Positions 1-7,634 of a DNA stretch of 33,410 bases are shown piece after piece; position 1 is the stretch's first letter; each line of letters starts with the position of its first letter. A program made the translations under genes and the position numbers. The notes beneath the pieces were generated by a model. The model had not been told where the DNA came from, ran no database searches, and saw nothing but the letters and a program-made list of their open reading frames with translations. This stretch comes from Actinomycetes bacterium (GTDB lineage Bacteria > Actinomycetota > Acidimicrobiia > Acidimicrobiales > RAAP-2): the NCBI GenBank assembly GCA_021838005.1, contig JAKCEK010000005.1, positions 1-33,410 of the forward strand, in the 5' to 3' direction.

Positions 1-33
1 CCGGTATCGAGCGACGACGACGGAGAGATCCCA

Positions 34-1002
34 ATGAACAACGGAAGTGAGATGCGCCGCATCGTGACCGCCTGGGTCATCGTGTCGGTGATCGGTGACC
101 TGCTGTGGTGGTTCCTGGTCGGCCCGCACATCCCCCCGGGGAACATGACCACGTCGGCTCACTGGAACCAGTTCGACTTCAACATCCTCGCCGTCACGGC
201 CCTGCCGGTCGTGTTCATGGTGTGGATCTGGCTGGGCTACGCGATCGTGAAGTGGCGCGACAAGCCCGGGGTCCCGGACCCGATCGGCGGCGAAGCCGCC
301 AAGGCCAGCCGGGGCGTGCAGGCCGGCTGGATCACGATCACCTCGATCGTGGTGATCTCGGCCGCGATCTACGGCACGATCGCCCTTATTGGCGACCACG
401 GTTCGGGCGGCGGCGAGGGGCCGAACCCGGTGTGGGCGCCCGTGGGCGCGATCGCGGCCAACACCGCAGCCATCCAGGGCAAGGCCAGCTGGTCGCCCGC
501 GGGCAGCCAACCGCTCGTCGTCCAGGTGATCGCCCAGCAGTGGAAGTTCAGCTACCGGTACCCGGCCTTCGGCGGCATGGAGACCAACCGGCTCATCATC
601 CCGGTGCACACCGACGTCGTCTTTGACGTCACGTCGCTCGACGTGATCCACGACTTTTGGGCCTACCAGTTGAGCGTCAAGGCCGACGCCAACCCCGGGG
701 TGAACAACGTCGCCTTCGCCGACACCCGCCAGACCGGCCAGTTCATGGTCCGCTGCGACGAGCTCTGTGGCATCTGGCACGGCGCGATGTACAACAGCGG
801 GCGGGTCCTCTCCAAGACGGCCTTCATGGCCTGGGCGACCAAGACCGAGGCGCAGAACGCGCAGAACACCAAGTACCTGCCGCCCTTCGCCTGGACCTAC
901 ACCCCGGACGCCAACGGCGCGGCCGGTGGCCTCTACCCCGACGGCAACGTCACCCCCTACAGCCCGTACGACGTGTACGGCGCCAAGCAGCCGGCCTCGT
1001 GA
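34..1002 (+). CDS. ctaC: Cytochrome c oxidase subunit II (CuA subunit)
   Basis: Subunit II of an aa3-type heme-copper oxidase; it takes electrons from cytochrome c through a binuclear CuA centre and passes them to subunit I. The 322-residue product has hydrophobic segments near residues 10-30, 50-72 and 98-120, followed by an extracytoplasmic cupredoxin domain. The CuA ligand set is complete: H206 in VIHDFW, then C241, E243, C245, H249 and M252 in CDELCGIWHGAM. The QQWKFSYRYP stretch near 168-177 is also typical. Most family members have two membrane helices, so the first of the three may be an uncleaved or cleaved signal segment. The ATG at 34 follows GGAGAG at 21-26; a second in-frame ATG at 52 is possible. 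It is the first visible gene of the ctaC-ctaD-ctaE cluster. Confidence 0.96.
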   Translation: MNNGSEMRRIVTAWVIVSVIGDLLWWFLVGPHIPPGNMTTSAHWNQFDFNILAVTALPVVFMVWIWLGYAIVKWRDKPGVPDPIGGEAAKASRGVQAGWITITSIVVISAAIYGTIALIGDHGSGGGEGPNPVWAPVGAIAANTAAIQGKASWSPAGSQPLVVQVIAQQWKFSYRYPAFGGMETNRLIIPVHTDVVFDVTSLDVIHDFWAYQLSVKADANPGVNNVAFADTRQTGQFMVRCDELCGIWHGAMYNSGRVLSKTAFMAWATKTEAQNAQNTKYLPPFAWTYTPDANGAAGGLYPDGNVTPYSPYDVYGAKQPAS

Positions 1003-1060
1003 GCCGGGTCCGAGTAGTGCCCGTAATGCGTGATCACTGTCAAGAAATGGAGATGGTGCG

Positions 1061-3034
1061 ATGACAATTAGCGCCGAGCGACCCACCGAGGCGACGGCCG
1101 GCACGGCGAGCCCCGCAGGACCTCGATCGGGGACCTCGTGGACGAACCGGCCGGGCTGGATGAGCCAGCACCTCGGCACGGCCATCGTGCTGGGCTTCCT
1201 GGGCTACCTCTTCGGCCACTGGTGGGGCAACTACCTGGCGAGCGGGTACACCTACATCGCCAACAACGGGCAGAACGGCGTGGCGGACTTCCTCGGCCTC
1301 GCCTTCATGGTGCTGGGCTGGCTACTCGGGATCGGGGCGCTGAACTACCCGATCATGAAGCTCTTCGGGCGCGAGGCGCGCGAGGAGGCGCCGGTGCCGG
1401 GACTGAGCCGGTACTTCCGCTACACGCTCGACCACAAGGTGGTCGGCATGCAGTACGTGGTGGGCGTGCTCATGTTCCTCTTCACCGGCGGACTGCTCGC
1501 CATGGCCATTCGCACCGAGTTGCTCAACCCCACGGTCCACATCTTCAACCCGGGAACCTACATCGAGATCGTGTCGGAGCACGGGACGATCATGATGATG
1601 ATGGCGACCTCGATCGTGGTTGGCCCGCTCGGCAACTACCTGGTGCCGCTCATGATCGGGTCGCGACGGATGGCCTTCCCGCGCATTGAGGCGTTCAGTT
1701 TCTGGATCTTCACGGCCGGTTACCTGGTCATCTTCTCGGCGCTGTTCTACGGCGGCTTCCCGACGGGGTGGACGGGTTACGCCCCCCTGCAGAACCAGGC
1801 CGGACCGGGGATGATCTCCTACCTGTTCGGCTTCGCGGTGATCGGCATCGGAATGATCTGCGCGGGCTTCAACATCGCGGTCACCATCGTGAACTACCGG
1901 GCCCCGGGGATGACCTGGAGCCGGGTGCCCATGTTCGTGTGGTCCATCCTGGCGACGGCGTCGCTGCTGACGCTCGCCACGCCGGTCCTGTTCACCGCGG
2001 GCCTCTTTGGGATCCTCGACCACGTCGTGCTGACCTCGTTCTACGTGAACGAGCACGGTGGGAGCTCGTACCTGTGGGAGAACCTCTTCTGGTTCTTCGG
2101 CCACCCCGAGGTGTACATCATGGCCCTGCCGGGCTTTGGCATCGTGGCCGAGATCGTGCCCGTGTTCACCCGAAAGCCGCTCTTCGCCTACAAGGTGGCG
2201 GCCGCGGGCATGATGGGTGTGGCGCTGCTCTCGTTCTTCGTCTGGCAGCACCACCTCTTCCAGAGCGGCATAAACCCGGACATGCGGCCCCTGTTCATGC
2301 TCACCACGGAGTTGATCTCCATCCCGACCGGCTTTATCTACCTGGTCGGCATGGGCTCGCTCTACAAGGGCAAGATGCGCCTCGAGATCCCGATGCTCTT
2401 CTCGCTCGCCCTGTACTTCAACTTCCTGATCGGTGGTATCACGGGTGTGTTCCTCTCGGACGTCCCGGTGAACGTGACGGTGCACGGCAGCTTCTTCGTG
2501 CTCTCGCACTTCCACTACACGATCATGGGCGGCCTGATCTTCGCCTTCATGGCGGGCCTCTACTTCTGGCTGCCCAAGATGACGGGGCGCATGATGAACA
2601 AGAAGCTGGGACTCTGGCACTTCTGGACGATGTTCATCTTCTTCAACCTGACCTTCTTCCCGATGTTCATCATCGGCCTGCTCGGTCAGCCGCGCCGGGT
2701 CTTCGAGTACGCCCACAACCTGCAGGGCCTCAACGACTTCTCGTCGATTAGCGCCTTCTGCCTCGGGGCGTCGTTCCTGTTGTTCTTCTGGAACCTCATG
2801 TACTCGATGATCATCAACCCGCAGAAGGCGCCGGCGAACCCCTGGGAGTCGCTCGGCCTCGAGTGGCAGACGGCGAGCCCGGTCCCCGTGTACAACTTCG
2901 AGCGGATCCCGGTCATCGTCACCGAGCCCTACCGCTACAGCGAGCCCGGGGCCCCGGCCTACGCCGACTTCGGCGGCGGTGGCTCGGGCACGGGTTCTGG
3001 CTCGGGCACGGTCGGCAGTTCGGTCCAAGAGTAA
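1061..3034 (+). CDS. ctaD: Cytochrome c oxidase subunit I (heme a / a3-CuB)
   Basis: Catalytic subunit that reduces O2 to water. All metal ligands are present: heme a H174 (SEHGT) and H485, heme a3 H483 (LSHFHYT), CuB H348, H397 and H398, and the cross-linking Y352 in GHPEVY. E350 matches the conserved Glu of A-type oxidases. The standard domain starts near DHKVVGMQY (residue 124); about 120 extra residues precede it, with hydrophobic stretches near 37-60 and 76-98. Proton-path residues are unusual. The Asp at the D-channel mouth (GAPDM in the family) is R203 in GSRRM, and the K-channel Lys (PTGIK in the family) aligns with I426 in PTGFI. The C-terminal tail is Gly/Ser rich. GGAG at 1049-1052 supports the ATG at 1061. 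Confidence 0.97.
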   Translation: MTISAERPTEATAGTASPAGPRSGTSWTNRPGWMSQHLGTAIVLGFLGYLFGHWWGNYLASGYTYIANNGQNGVADFLGLAFMVLGWLLGIGALNYPIMKLFGREAREEAPVPGLSRYFRYTLDHKVVGMQYVVGVLMFLFTGGLLAMAIRTELLNPTVHIFNPGTYIEIVSEHGTIMMMMATSIVVGPLGNYLVPLMIGSRRMAFPRIEAFSFWIFTAGYLVIFSALFYGGFPTGWTGYAPLQNQAGPGMISYLFGFAVIGIGMICAGFNIAVTIVNYRAPGMTWSRVPMFVWSILATASLLTLATPVLFTAGLFGILDHVVLTSFYVNEHGGSSYLWENLFWFFGHPEVYIMALPGFGIVAEIVPVFTRKPLFAYKVAAAGMMGVALLSFFVWQHHLFQSGINPDMRPLFMLTTELISIPTGFIYLVGMGSLYKGKMRLEIPMLFSLALYFNFLIGGITGVFLSDVPVNVTVHGSFFVLSHFHYTIMGGLIFAFMAGLYFWLPKMTGRMMNKKLGLWHFWTMFIFFNLTFFPMFIIGLLGQPRRVFEYAHNLQGLNDFSSISAFCLGASFLLFFWNLMYSMIINPQKAPANPWESLGLEWQTASPVPVYNFERIPVIVTEPYRYSEPGAPAYADFGGGGSGTGSGSGTVGSSVQE

Positions 3035-3049
3035 GTGGAGAGCACTGAC

Positions 3050-3706
3050 ATGACAGACACCTACAAGGACTCGCTGGCGCCGAACGAGACGCCCGAGGAG
3101 CGCGAGTACGAGTTCCGCGCGCACATCGGCTCGCTCTGGACCGGTGGTCGCCTGGCGATCGGCATCTCGACGTTCCTCTACGCGTCGGAGGCCTTCGCGT
3201 ACTTCTACCTGAGGACGAGCAACAACTCCCACCTGTGGCGGCTCCCGGGTCAGCTCGCCCCGCTGTACTACGGCTGGACCGTGCTGATCTGCCTGCTGCT
3301 GATGTCGGGGCTCGCCATCTACGGCCAGTCGCGGCTGCGCAAGGGCTTCACCAACGACTTCCAGGTCACCGGGTGGACGGGCGTGGCGGCCGGACTGATC
3401 GCGCTCTTCTTCCAGTGCTGGGAGCTCGTGAAGCTGCCGTTCTACCCGGGCTCGAGTGGCTACTCGTCAACGTTCATGGGCTTTGTCGTGATGAACATCA
3501 TGACCATCGTCTTCGCCACCTTCTGGATGGAGACGACCGCGGCCCGAGCGCTGCGCATGCGCAAGGAGCTCGGCGGGACCACCCCCGAGTTGTCCTCGGC
3601 CCACACCGCGCGCTCGTTCCGGGCGAACGTGTCCTCGATGACCTACTACATGGGGTTCGTCGCTATCGTGAGCGTCATGTTCTTCTTGATGTTCTACGTG
3701 GCGTGA
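3050..3706 (+). CDS. ctaE: Cytochrome c oxidase subunit III
   Basis: Membrane subunit that stabilises subunit I of the oxidase. The 218-residue product has about five hydrophobic helices (near 29-54, 72-92, 108-127, 140-162 and 195-217), which fits the short five-helix form of subunit III. A conserved Glu lies in the first helix (SEAFAYFYL). An in-frame GTG at 3035 sits directly after the ctaD stop, but the ATG at 3050 is preferred because GGAG at 3037-3040 is 9 bases upstream of it. It follows ctaD with a 15-base gap and is surely co-transcribed with ctaC and ctaD. Confidence 0.92.
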   Translation: MTDTYKDSLAPNETPEEREYEFRAHIGSLWTGGRLAIGISTFLYASEAFAYFYLRTSNNSHLWRLPGQLAPLYYGWTVLICLLLMSGLAIYGQSRLRKGFTNDFQVTGWTGVAAGLIALFFQCWELVKLPFYPGSSGYSSTFMGFVVMNIMTIVFATFWMETTAARALRMRKELGGTTPELSSAHTARSFRANVSSMTYYMGFVAIVSVMFFLMFYVA

Positions 3707-3732
3707 GGATCGGAAGCTAAGGAGAGTTGGCT

Positions 3733-3846
3733 GTGGACATCTACATTGGCCCTCAGGTCCAGACGATGGTCGTGCTCCTCGGGGTTCTTTTCGGGGTGTG
3801 CATCTGGGGCTACTTCCAGTCCCATCACCACAACACTGAGAACTAG
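3733..3846 (+). CDS. 37-residue single-helix membrane protein in the oxidase cluster
   Basis: Short gene below usual calling cut-offs. It begins with GTG at 3733 after a perfect AAGGAG at 3719-3724 (8-base spacer) and ends with TAG at 3844-3846. The product starts MDIYIGPQVQ, has one hydrophobic helix from about residue 11 to 28, and ends in a soluble tail with three adjacent histidines (SHHHNTEN). Its position directly after ctaE, on the same strand and 26 bases downstream, suggests a small accessory subunit of the oxidase, comparable in size and topology to CcoQ or subunit IV-type peptides. I see no clear sequence relationship to those. Start, stop and ribosome site are seen directly; the role is inferred. 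Confidence 0.72.
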   Translation: MDIYIGPQVQTMVVLLGVLFGVCIWGYFQSHHHNTEN

Positions 3847-3861
3847 ACGCCAGCGGGCTCT

Positions 3862-4629
3862 ATGGCGTCTCGGGAGAGGTTGGTTCGCGACGCCGCACTG
3901 ATCTGCGGGGTGATCGTGTGGATCGCCTTCGTCGTGCCGCCGCTCGGCGGCTGGGCCGGTCGCTTCGAGTACGTCAACTCCTTGCAGTTCGGGGTCTTCG
4001 CGTACGGCGCACCGGCCCTGCTCGTCGTCGGGGCGCCGTGGCGCCTGACCCGGGCGGGCCGGTCGTTCCTCGCGGGTGAGCGCACCCCGACCTGGTTCAG
4101 CCGGTGGTTGGCCCGGCGCGAGTCGGACGGGCGAGAGCGGCGGGCGGTCGTCGCGACGATCGCCTTCGTGGTCCTGGAGATCGTCTGGCGGATCACCCCC
4201 GTGGTCGACGACGTGTCGGCCCACTCCTGGGGACGGCTGCTCGAGGGCCTGTCGTTCCTCGTCGCCGGCGGCGCGCTCTTCCTCTCACTCGTGGAGTCGC
4301 CGCCGCTCGCCCCGGGCACGAAGCGGGTGGCGCGGATCTTCATGGCCGCGGTCTCGATGTGGACGATCTGGATCATCGGCTACATGGACGGCATGACCGG
4401 GGCCGGGTGGTACCACGTCTTTCACCACGTGGCCGGGCGGGGTGTGTCGGTCATCGCGGACAAGGAGCTGAGCACCGGTGTGCTCTGGGTGACCTCGGCC
4501 GCGACCTTCATCCCGATCATCTTTTGGAACCTCATCCACTGGCTCCAGTCGGAGTCCACACCCGATGAGGAGATGTACGACCTGGTCCGCGAGGACCGGA
4601 CGAGGGGCTTCTTCGGCCCCGCGCGTTGA
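3862..4629 (+). CDS. CtaG-like multi-pass membrane protein lacking the conserved histidines
   Basis: A 255-residue protein with six or seven hydrophobic helices. It resembles the CtaG (caa3_CtaG) oxidase-assembly family and the canonical copy at 6642-7580. Shared features are a 24-residue block ending in GAPW (residues 37-60), a VAG-containing helix (131-143), and D(K/Q)x-x-x-G-x-LW near 200-209. Every membrane histidine of the canonical copy is replaced here: YVHMIEH becomes YVNSLQF, the WH pair becomes WR, and the HIVLMH pair becomes GRLLEG. Family assignment is therefore moderate. It lies 15 bases after the 37-residue gene and probably belongs to the oxidase operon. The ATG at 3862 has only a weak upstream ribosome site. 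Confidence 0.7.
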   Translation: MASRERLVRDAALICGVIVWIAFVVPPLGGWAGRFEYVNSLQFGVFAYGAPALLVVGAPWRLTRAGRSFLAGERTPTWFSRWLARRESDGRERRAVVATIAFVVLEIVWRITPVVDDVSAHSWGRLLEGLSFLVAGGALFLSLVESPPLAPGTKRVARIFMAAVSMWTIWIIGYMDGMTGAGWYHVFHHVAGRGVSVIADKELSTGVLWVTSAATFIPIIFWNLIHWLQSESTPDEEMYDLVREDRTRGFFGPAR

Positions 4630-5304
4630 TCAGCCGCGAGACGGCGGCGTCACGACCGGCAGGTTCGGGGTGATGAGGGTGGTCCCCAGGATGCGCTCGG
4701 CCTGGGCGATGTCGCCGAGGACGTGGAGCCGCTCGGTGTCGAGTTCGTGGGCCTGGTAGTCGAGGTTCGCCTTCAGGCCGGCGTTCGACGGGTCGTCGAT
4801 CAGCTGGCGGATGTCCTCGATGGCCTTGAGGGCGGTGCCGCTGATCCAGTGGTCGAGGGCGGTGTGGGCGGCGTCGACGTGATGGCCGGCGGCGGTCAGG
4901 GTGATCTGGATGTTGTTGGTCAGGTCGTAGACGGGCTCCCCGGCGAAAGAGCACGGCACCTCGTCCTCGGCGATGTAGGTCTTGGTCGTCGCGAGCTGGG
5001 ACGGGTTGAGGGTCCCGGCACTGAAACGCTGGTAGAGCTGGAAGCTCTCCTTGACGGCGAAGGCGCACTCGCGTGCGTCGCCCCTCATCTGGGTGAGCAC
5101 GGCGTTCTGGGCGGCGACGTCCTGGGGAACGGTGATCCGTCGGGGCAGGTCGGTCGCGACCGAGATCGCCGCGACGACCACCACGGCGCTGGTCACGAGG
5201 ATCCACGGTCTGCGGTACCACGGCGCTCGCTCGGTGGCGAGCGACGGGGCCGGCATCGTCGAGGGGTCGTACTCGTCGTGGGGTGCGTCGAGTCGTTCAC
5301 TCAC
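4630..5304 (-). CDS. Membrane-anchored protein of unknown function paired with SCO
   Basis: I do not recognise this family. The 224-residue product has an acidic cytoplasmic N-terminus, one membrane helix near residues 34-51, and a mostly helical extracytoplasmic domain with two cysteines (C80 in DARECAF and C118 in EVPCSF) that could form a disulfide. The C-terminus is proline rich. The start is GTG at 5304, overlapping the stop of the SCO gene in a GTGA, which indicates translational coupling. Its stop TGA abuts the stop of the convergent CtaG-like gene with no gap (TGATCA at 4627-4632). Context suggests a role at the cell surface in oxidase or copper assembly; this is inference only. Confidence 0.75.
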   Translation of the reverse strand: MSERLDAPHDEYDPSTMPAPSLATERAPWYRRPWILVTSAVVVVAAISVATDLPRRITVPQDVAAQNAVLTQMRGDARECAFAVKESFQLYQRFSAGTLNPSQLATTKTYIAEDEVPCSFAGEPVYDLTNNIQITLTAAGHHVDAAHTALDHWISGTALKAIEDIRQLIDDPSNAGLKANLDYQAHELDTERLHVLGDIAQAERILGTTLITPNLPVVTPPSRG

Positions 5305-6110
5305 GGGACGAGACTACCGGCGGTCTGGGCGATGCCCTCGGCCCAGCGGGCCGTTGCGGCGGCGCTCAGCGTGTAGCCGGCCGGGGTGGCGGTGGCGAAA
5401 GGAGACGCGAGGTCGACCAGGCCCCCGCCGGGACCGACGAAGTAGAGCAGGTTGTTGTGGGACACCTGGCTCACCTTCTTGCCGGTCGTGATGGTGATCC
5501 CGTAGGCCGACCACACGGCGTTGATCACCGAGAGGGGGCCGGTCAAGAAGCGCACGTTCGCGAGTCGGGCGAGACCGGTGCGGGCGAGCGCCGGGGGGTC
5601 GGCGGCGACCCCGAGATCGTGGGGGTCGGTGTTCACGACGGCGAAGACGACCGAGCGGGCCCTCGCCCCGAGGAGCTGGTCGGCGCGGCGGATCTCGGCG
5701 CCCAGCACGGGGCAGACGTCGGTGCAGGTCGCGTTGAAAAAGGCGAGCACCACGACCTTGCCGCGGCGCGCGCCGAGCGACCACCGCTCGCCCGCCTGGT
5801 CCGTGAGGGTGAAGCCCGGGGCGCGCGCGACGCCGATCGGGTGCAGGCGCATGAAGGCGTCGATCTCCGAGGTGAGCTTCTGCGTCGGGCCCGTCGACGG
5901 GGGCGTGGTCGTGACGGTCGGGGCCGGCGTCGTGCCCATCTGGCCGAAGTAGTAGTCCGCGGCGAGGCCGGTGATGCCGAGCAGGACCAGGCCGATCACG
6001 AAGCGGCTCACGTAGCGGCTCGACGCCTTGGGCGTCCCCTCGGCCAGGGCGCGGCGACGCTCCTCGTCGGTGAGCCCGGGGAACGCGCTGACGCGCTGAT
6101 CGTCGGACAT
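5301..6110 (-). CDS. SCO1/SenC family copper chaperone, membrane anchored
   Basis: Thioredoxin-fold protein of the SCO family, which delivers copper to or reduces the CuA site of oxidase subunit II outside the membrane. The 269-residue product has one membrane anchor near residues 34-52, a Thr/Pro-rich linker (60-76), the copper-binding CTDVC motif (C129, C133) and the distal ligand H218 in SHNNLLYFV. ATG at 6110 is chosen because it directly precedes a normal cytoplasmic tail; further upstream the frame is arginine rich and crosses the opposite gene's promoter. GGGAGG lies about 14 bases before the ATG, a long spacing. It overlaps the next reverse-strand gene by 4 bases. A CuA-bearing ctaC in the same window is the likely client. 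Confidence 0.92.
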   Translation of the reverse strand: MSDDQRVSAFPGLTDEERRRALAEGTPKASSRYVSRFVIGLVLLGITGLAADYYFGQMGTTPAPTVTTTPPSTGPTQKLTSEIDAFMRLHPIGVARAPGFTLTDQAGERWSLGARRGKVVVLAFFNATCTDVCPVLGAEIRRADQLLGARARSVVFAVVNTDPHDLGVAADPPALARTGLARLANVRFLTGPLSVINAVWSAYGITITTGKKVSQVSHNNLLYFVGPGGGLVDLASPFATATPAGYTLSAAATARWAEGIAQTAGSLVP

Positions 6111-6163
6111 CTCGGAGATCGGTGCCTCCCGTGCGCTCTCGCTCGGCGATGGTCGGTTGGCCC

Positions 6164-6169
6164 ACGCTA
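6164..6169 (-). promoter_or_regulatory. Candidate -10 (TAGCGT) for the SCO gene
   Basis: Reverse-strand TANNNT hexamer 53 bases upstream of the SCO start at 6110. The predicted leader would carry the GGGAGG ribosome site. No clear -35 is visible, so this rests on the hexamer and position alone. Confidence 0.4.
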
Positions 6170-6221
6170 GCACCGGCGCGTGCGCGGCGATCGGGGCGTT
6201 GAGTCGGCGAGGGTCGCGAAC

Positions 6222-6227
6222 TAGCCT
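6222..6227 (+). promoter_or_regulatory. Candidate -10 (TAGCCT) for a leaderless transcript
   Basis: TAGCCT ends 7 bases before the GTG at 6235. Transcription would begin at or next to the start codon. No Shine-Dalgarno sequence fits between, which supports leaderless expression. No -35 box is evident. Confidence 0.5.
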
Positions 6228-6234
6228 CGCCATC

Positions 6235-6645
6235 GTGAGCGAATCGCCTCGCGACACGGTCCCCGTCGGCTCGCCGTCGCGCCCGCGCGGCACGGAGGCC
6301 CTACGCCTGCACGTGACGCTGCTCGTCGGCCTCGCGCTGTGCGGGTTCGCCTTCTGGTTCGAGCTGCGCCGCGCCGAGGGTGGCAACGAGTTGAGCTGGG
6401 CCTACGTCTTTGAGTGGCCGCTGCTCGGGGCGTTCGCCGTCTACATGTGGTGGAAGTTCCTGCACCCCGACCGCGACGCCGCCCGCCAGGCGGCCCGGGC
6501 CCGCCGCCACCCGGCCAAGCCCGTCGTCGAGCCCCAGTACGAGGGCATGCTCGCCGCCTGGGAGGAGCACCAGCGCGACCTCGCGGCTCGCCAGAAGGCC
6601 GAGGACGCGACCGAGCGCCCGTGGCGCCCGGGGGGAACCCCGTGA
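6235..6645 (+). CDS. Two-helix membrane protein of unknown function
   Basis: A 136-residue product with a proline/arginine-rich N-terminus, two hydrophobic helices (about 25-43 and 54-76), and a charged C-terminal tail rich in Ala, Arg and Glu that may form a helix on the cytoplasmic side. I do not recognise the family. The GTG at 6235 is chosen over an in-frame ATG at 6157 because the latter would reach past the promoter of the divergent SCO gene and add a basic low-complexity stretch. The stop overlaps the start of ctaG (GTGA at 6642-6645), so the two are translationally coupled. A role with CtaG in oxidase assembly is plausible but inferred from context. Confidence 0.75.
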   Translation: MSESPRDTVPVGSPSRPRGTEALRLHVTLLVGLALCGFAFWFELRRAEGGNELSWAYVFEWPLLGAFAVYMWWKFLHPDRDAARQAARARRHPAKPVVEPQYEGMLAAWEEHQRDLAARQKAEDATERPWRPGGTP

Positions 6646-7580
6646 GGGCCCTCACCCAGGGGTGGAGCTTCGACCCGACGATCTACGCGCTGGCCCTCAC
6701 GGTCGTGGCCCACGAGCTGGGTCTGCACCGACTGGCCCAGCGCTCGTCTGAGAAGAACCGCCGGGCCCGCCGCCGGCGCGCGTGGGCGTTCTACGCGGGC
6801 CTGGCGCTCTTGCTCCTCACCATCGACTCGCCCATCGACTACTGGTCCGACCGTTACTTCTACGTCCACATGATCGAGCACATCATCTTGATGTTCTTCG
6901 TGCCGATCCTCGTGGTGTGGGGGGCGCCGTGGAACCCGCTCCTCTTCGCCCTCCCGGTGCGCTGGCGGCGGGCCACCGGGCGCTTCTTCTACCTGAGCCC
7001 CCGGGCGCGGGCGTACCGGGCGGTGGGGCGACTGGTGCGCAACCCGTGGTTCGCCCTGGCGCTCATGAACGTCGTGATGCTCGGCTGGCACGTGCCGCGC
7101 CTGTTCGATCTGGCCGAGACGAACACCGTCGTGCACATCGTCCTCATGCACGGCAGCTACGTCGTGGCGGGGACCCTCTTCTGGCTCCAGATCGTCCCCT
7201 CCTTCCCGATGACCCCGAAGAAGGGGTACGTCTGGCAGGGCAGCGCCATCTTGGTGACCAACCTGCTCATGACGTTGCTCGCGATCTCGATGAGCATCCT
7301 CACCTCGACCAGTTGGTACAGCGTGTACGACCACGTCCCCGGCGTGACGCTCTCGCCCTTCGCCGACCAGCAGATCGGCGCGGCGATCCTCTGGATCTGT
7401 GGGGACTTCTGGGCCCTGCCGGGGATCTCCTACGTCATCCGCAAGGCCATCCGCACCGAGGGGTCGGCCGGCGCGATCATCGACCGACTCACCGGACGGG
7501 CGTCGTCCCTCGAGGGTCCGGGCCACTGGCCGGTGGCCCGCGTCGAGGGCCCGGTCACGGTCACCTCCGAGACCGAGTAG
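6642..7580 (+). CDS. ctaG: Cytochrome c oxidase assembly protein CtaG (caa3_CtaG family)
   Basis: Multi-pass membrane protein of the CtaG family needed for assembly of caa3/aa3 oxidases. The 312-residue product has about seven hydrophobic helices and the family's conserved histidines: H76 and H80 in YVHMIEH, H150 in GWHVPR, and H165 and H170 in HIVLMHGSY. The GAPW motif is at 94-97, and ADQQIGAAILW near 241-251 is typical. The GTG at 6642 overlaps the preceding stop by 4 bases; upstream in the same frame the sequence is arginine/proline-rich and not membrane-like. The last about 45 residues are a soluble tail. The histidine-poor homologue at 3862-4629 is the natural comparison. Confidence 0.9.
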   Translation: MRALTQGWSFDPTIYALALTVVAHELGLHRLAQRSSEKNRRARRRRAWAFYAGLALLLLTIDSPIDYWSDRYFYVHMIEHIILMFFVPILVVWGAPWNPLLFALPVRWRRATGRFFYLSPRARAYRAVGRLVRNPWFALALMNVVMLGWHVPRLFDLAETNTVVHIVLMHGSYVVAGTLFWLQIVPSFPMTPKKGYVWQGSAILVTNLLMTLLAISMSILTSTSWYSVYDHVPGVTLSPFADQQIGAAILWICGDFWALPGISYVIRKAIRTEGSAGAIIDRLTGRASSLEGPGHWPVARVEGPVTVTSETE

Positions 7581-7591
7581 CGCCGTCCTGC

Positions 7592-7597
7592 TACCAT
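7592..7597 (+). promoter_or_regulatory. Candidate -10 (TACCAT) of the pyr operon
   Basis: TANNNT hexamer in the 70-base gap before pyrR. A start about 7 bases downstream would give a leader of roughly 45 bases that contains the PyrR-binding hairpin and the ribosome site. The -35 is not clear. Confidence 0.5.
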
Positions 7598-7616
7598 CGT
7601 CGCCGACGTCGTGAAG

Positions 7617-7634
7617 CGGGTCCCGTGAGGCCCG
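7617..7634 (+). promoter_or_regulatory. PyrR-binding hairpin in the pyr leader
   Basis: The 18 bases form a hairpin: CGGG (7617-7620) pairs with CCCG (7631-7634), and CC (7622-7623) pairs with GG (7629-7630). The apex reads UCCCGUGAGG, which matches the UCC-N-G-N-GAGG core of PyrR binding loops, including the CNGNGA apical loop. It ends 6 bases before GGAGG (7641-7645), the ribosome site of pyrR. No terminator hairpin is seen, so binding of PyrR with UMP most likely blocks translation, as described for Mycobacterium. The match and position are seen directly; the mechanism is inferred. Confidence 0.78.

Noticed and set aside
1322-3232. Long open frame antisense to ctaD
   Set aside because: Composition is extreme (Arg, His, Glu, Asp), there is no domain pattern, and the sense strand encodes full oxidase motifs. 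It is a shadow of GC-rich codons.
5301-6386. Longer SCO protein starting at 6386
   Set aside because: The extra 92 residues cross the divergent promoter and gene at 6235 and are basic and unstructured. ATG at 6110 gives a normal SCO protein.
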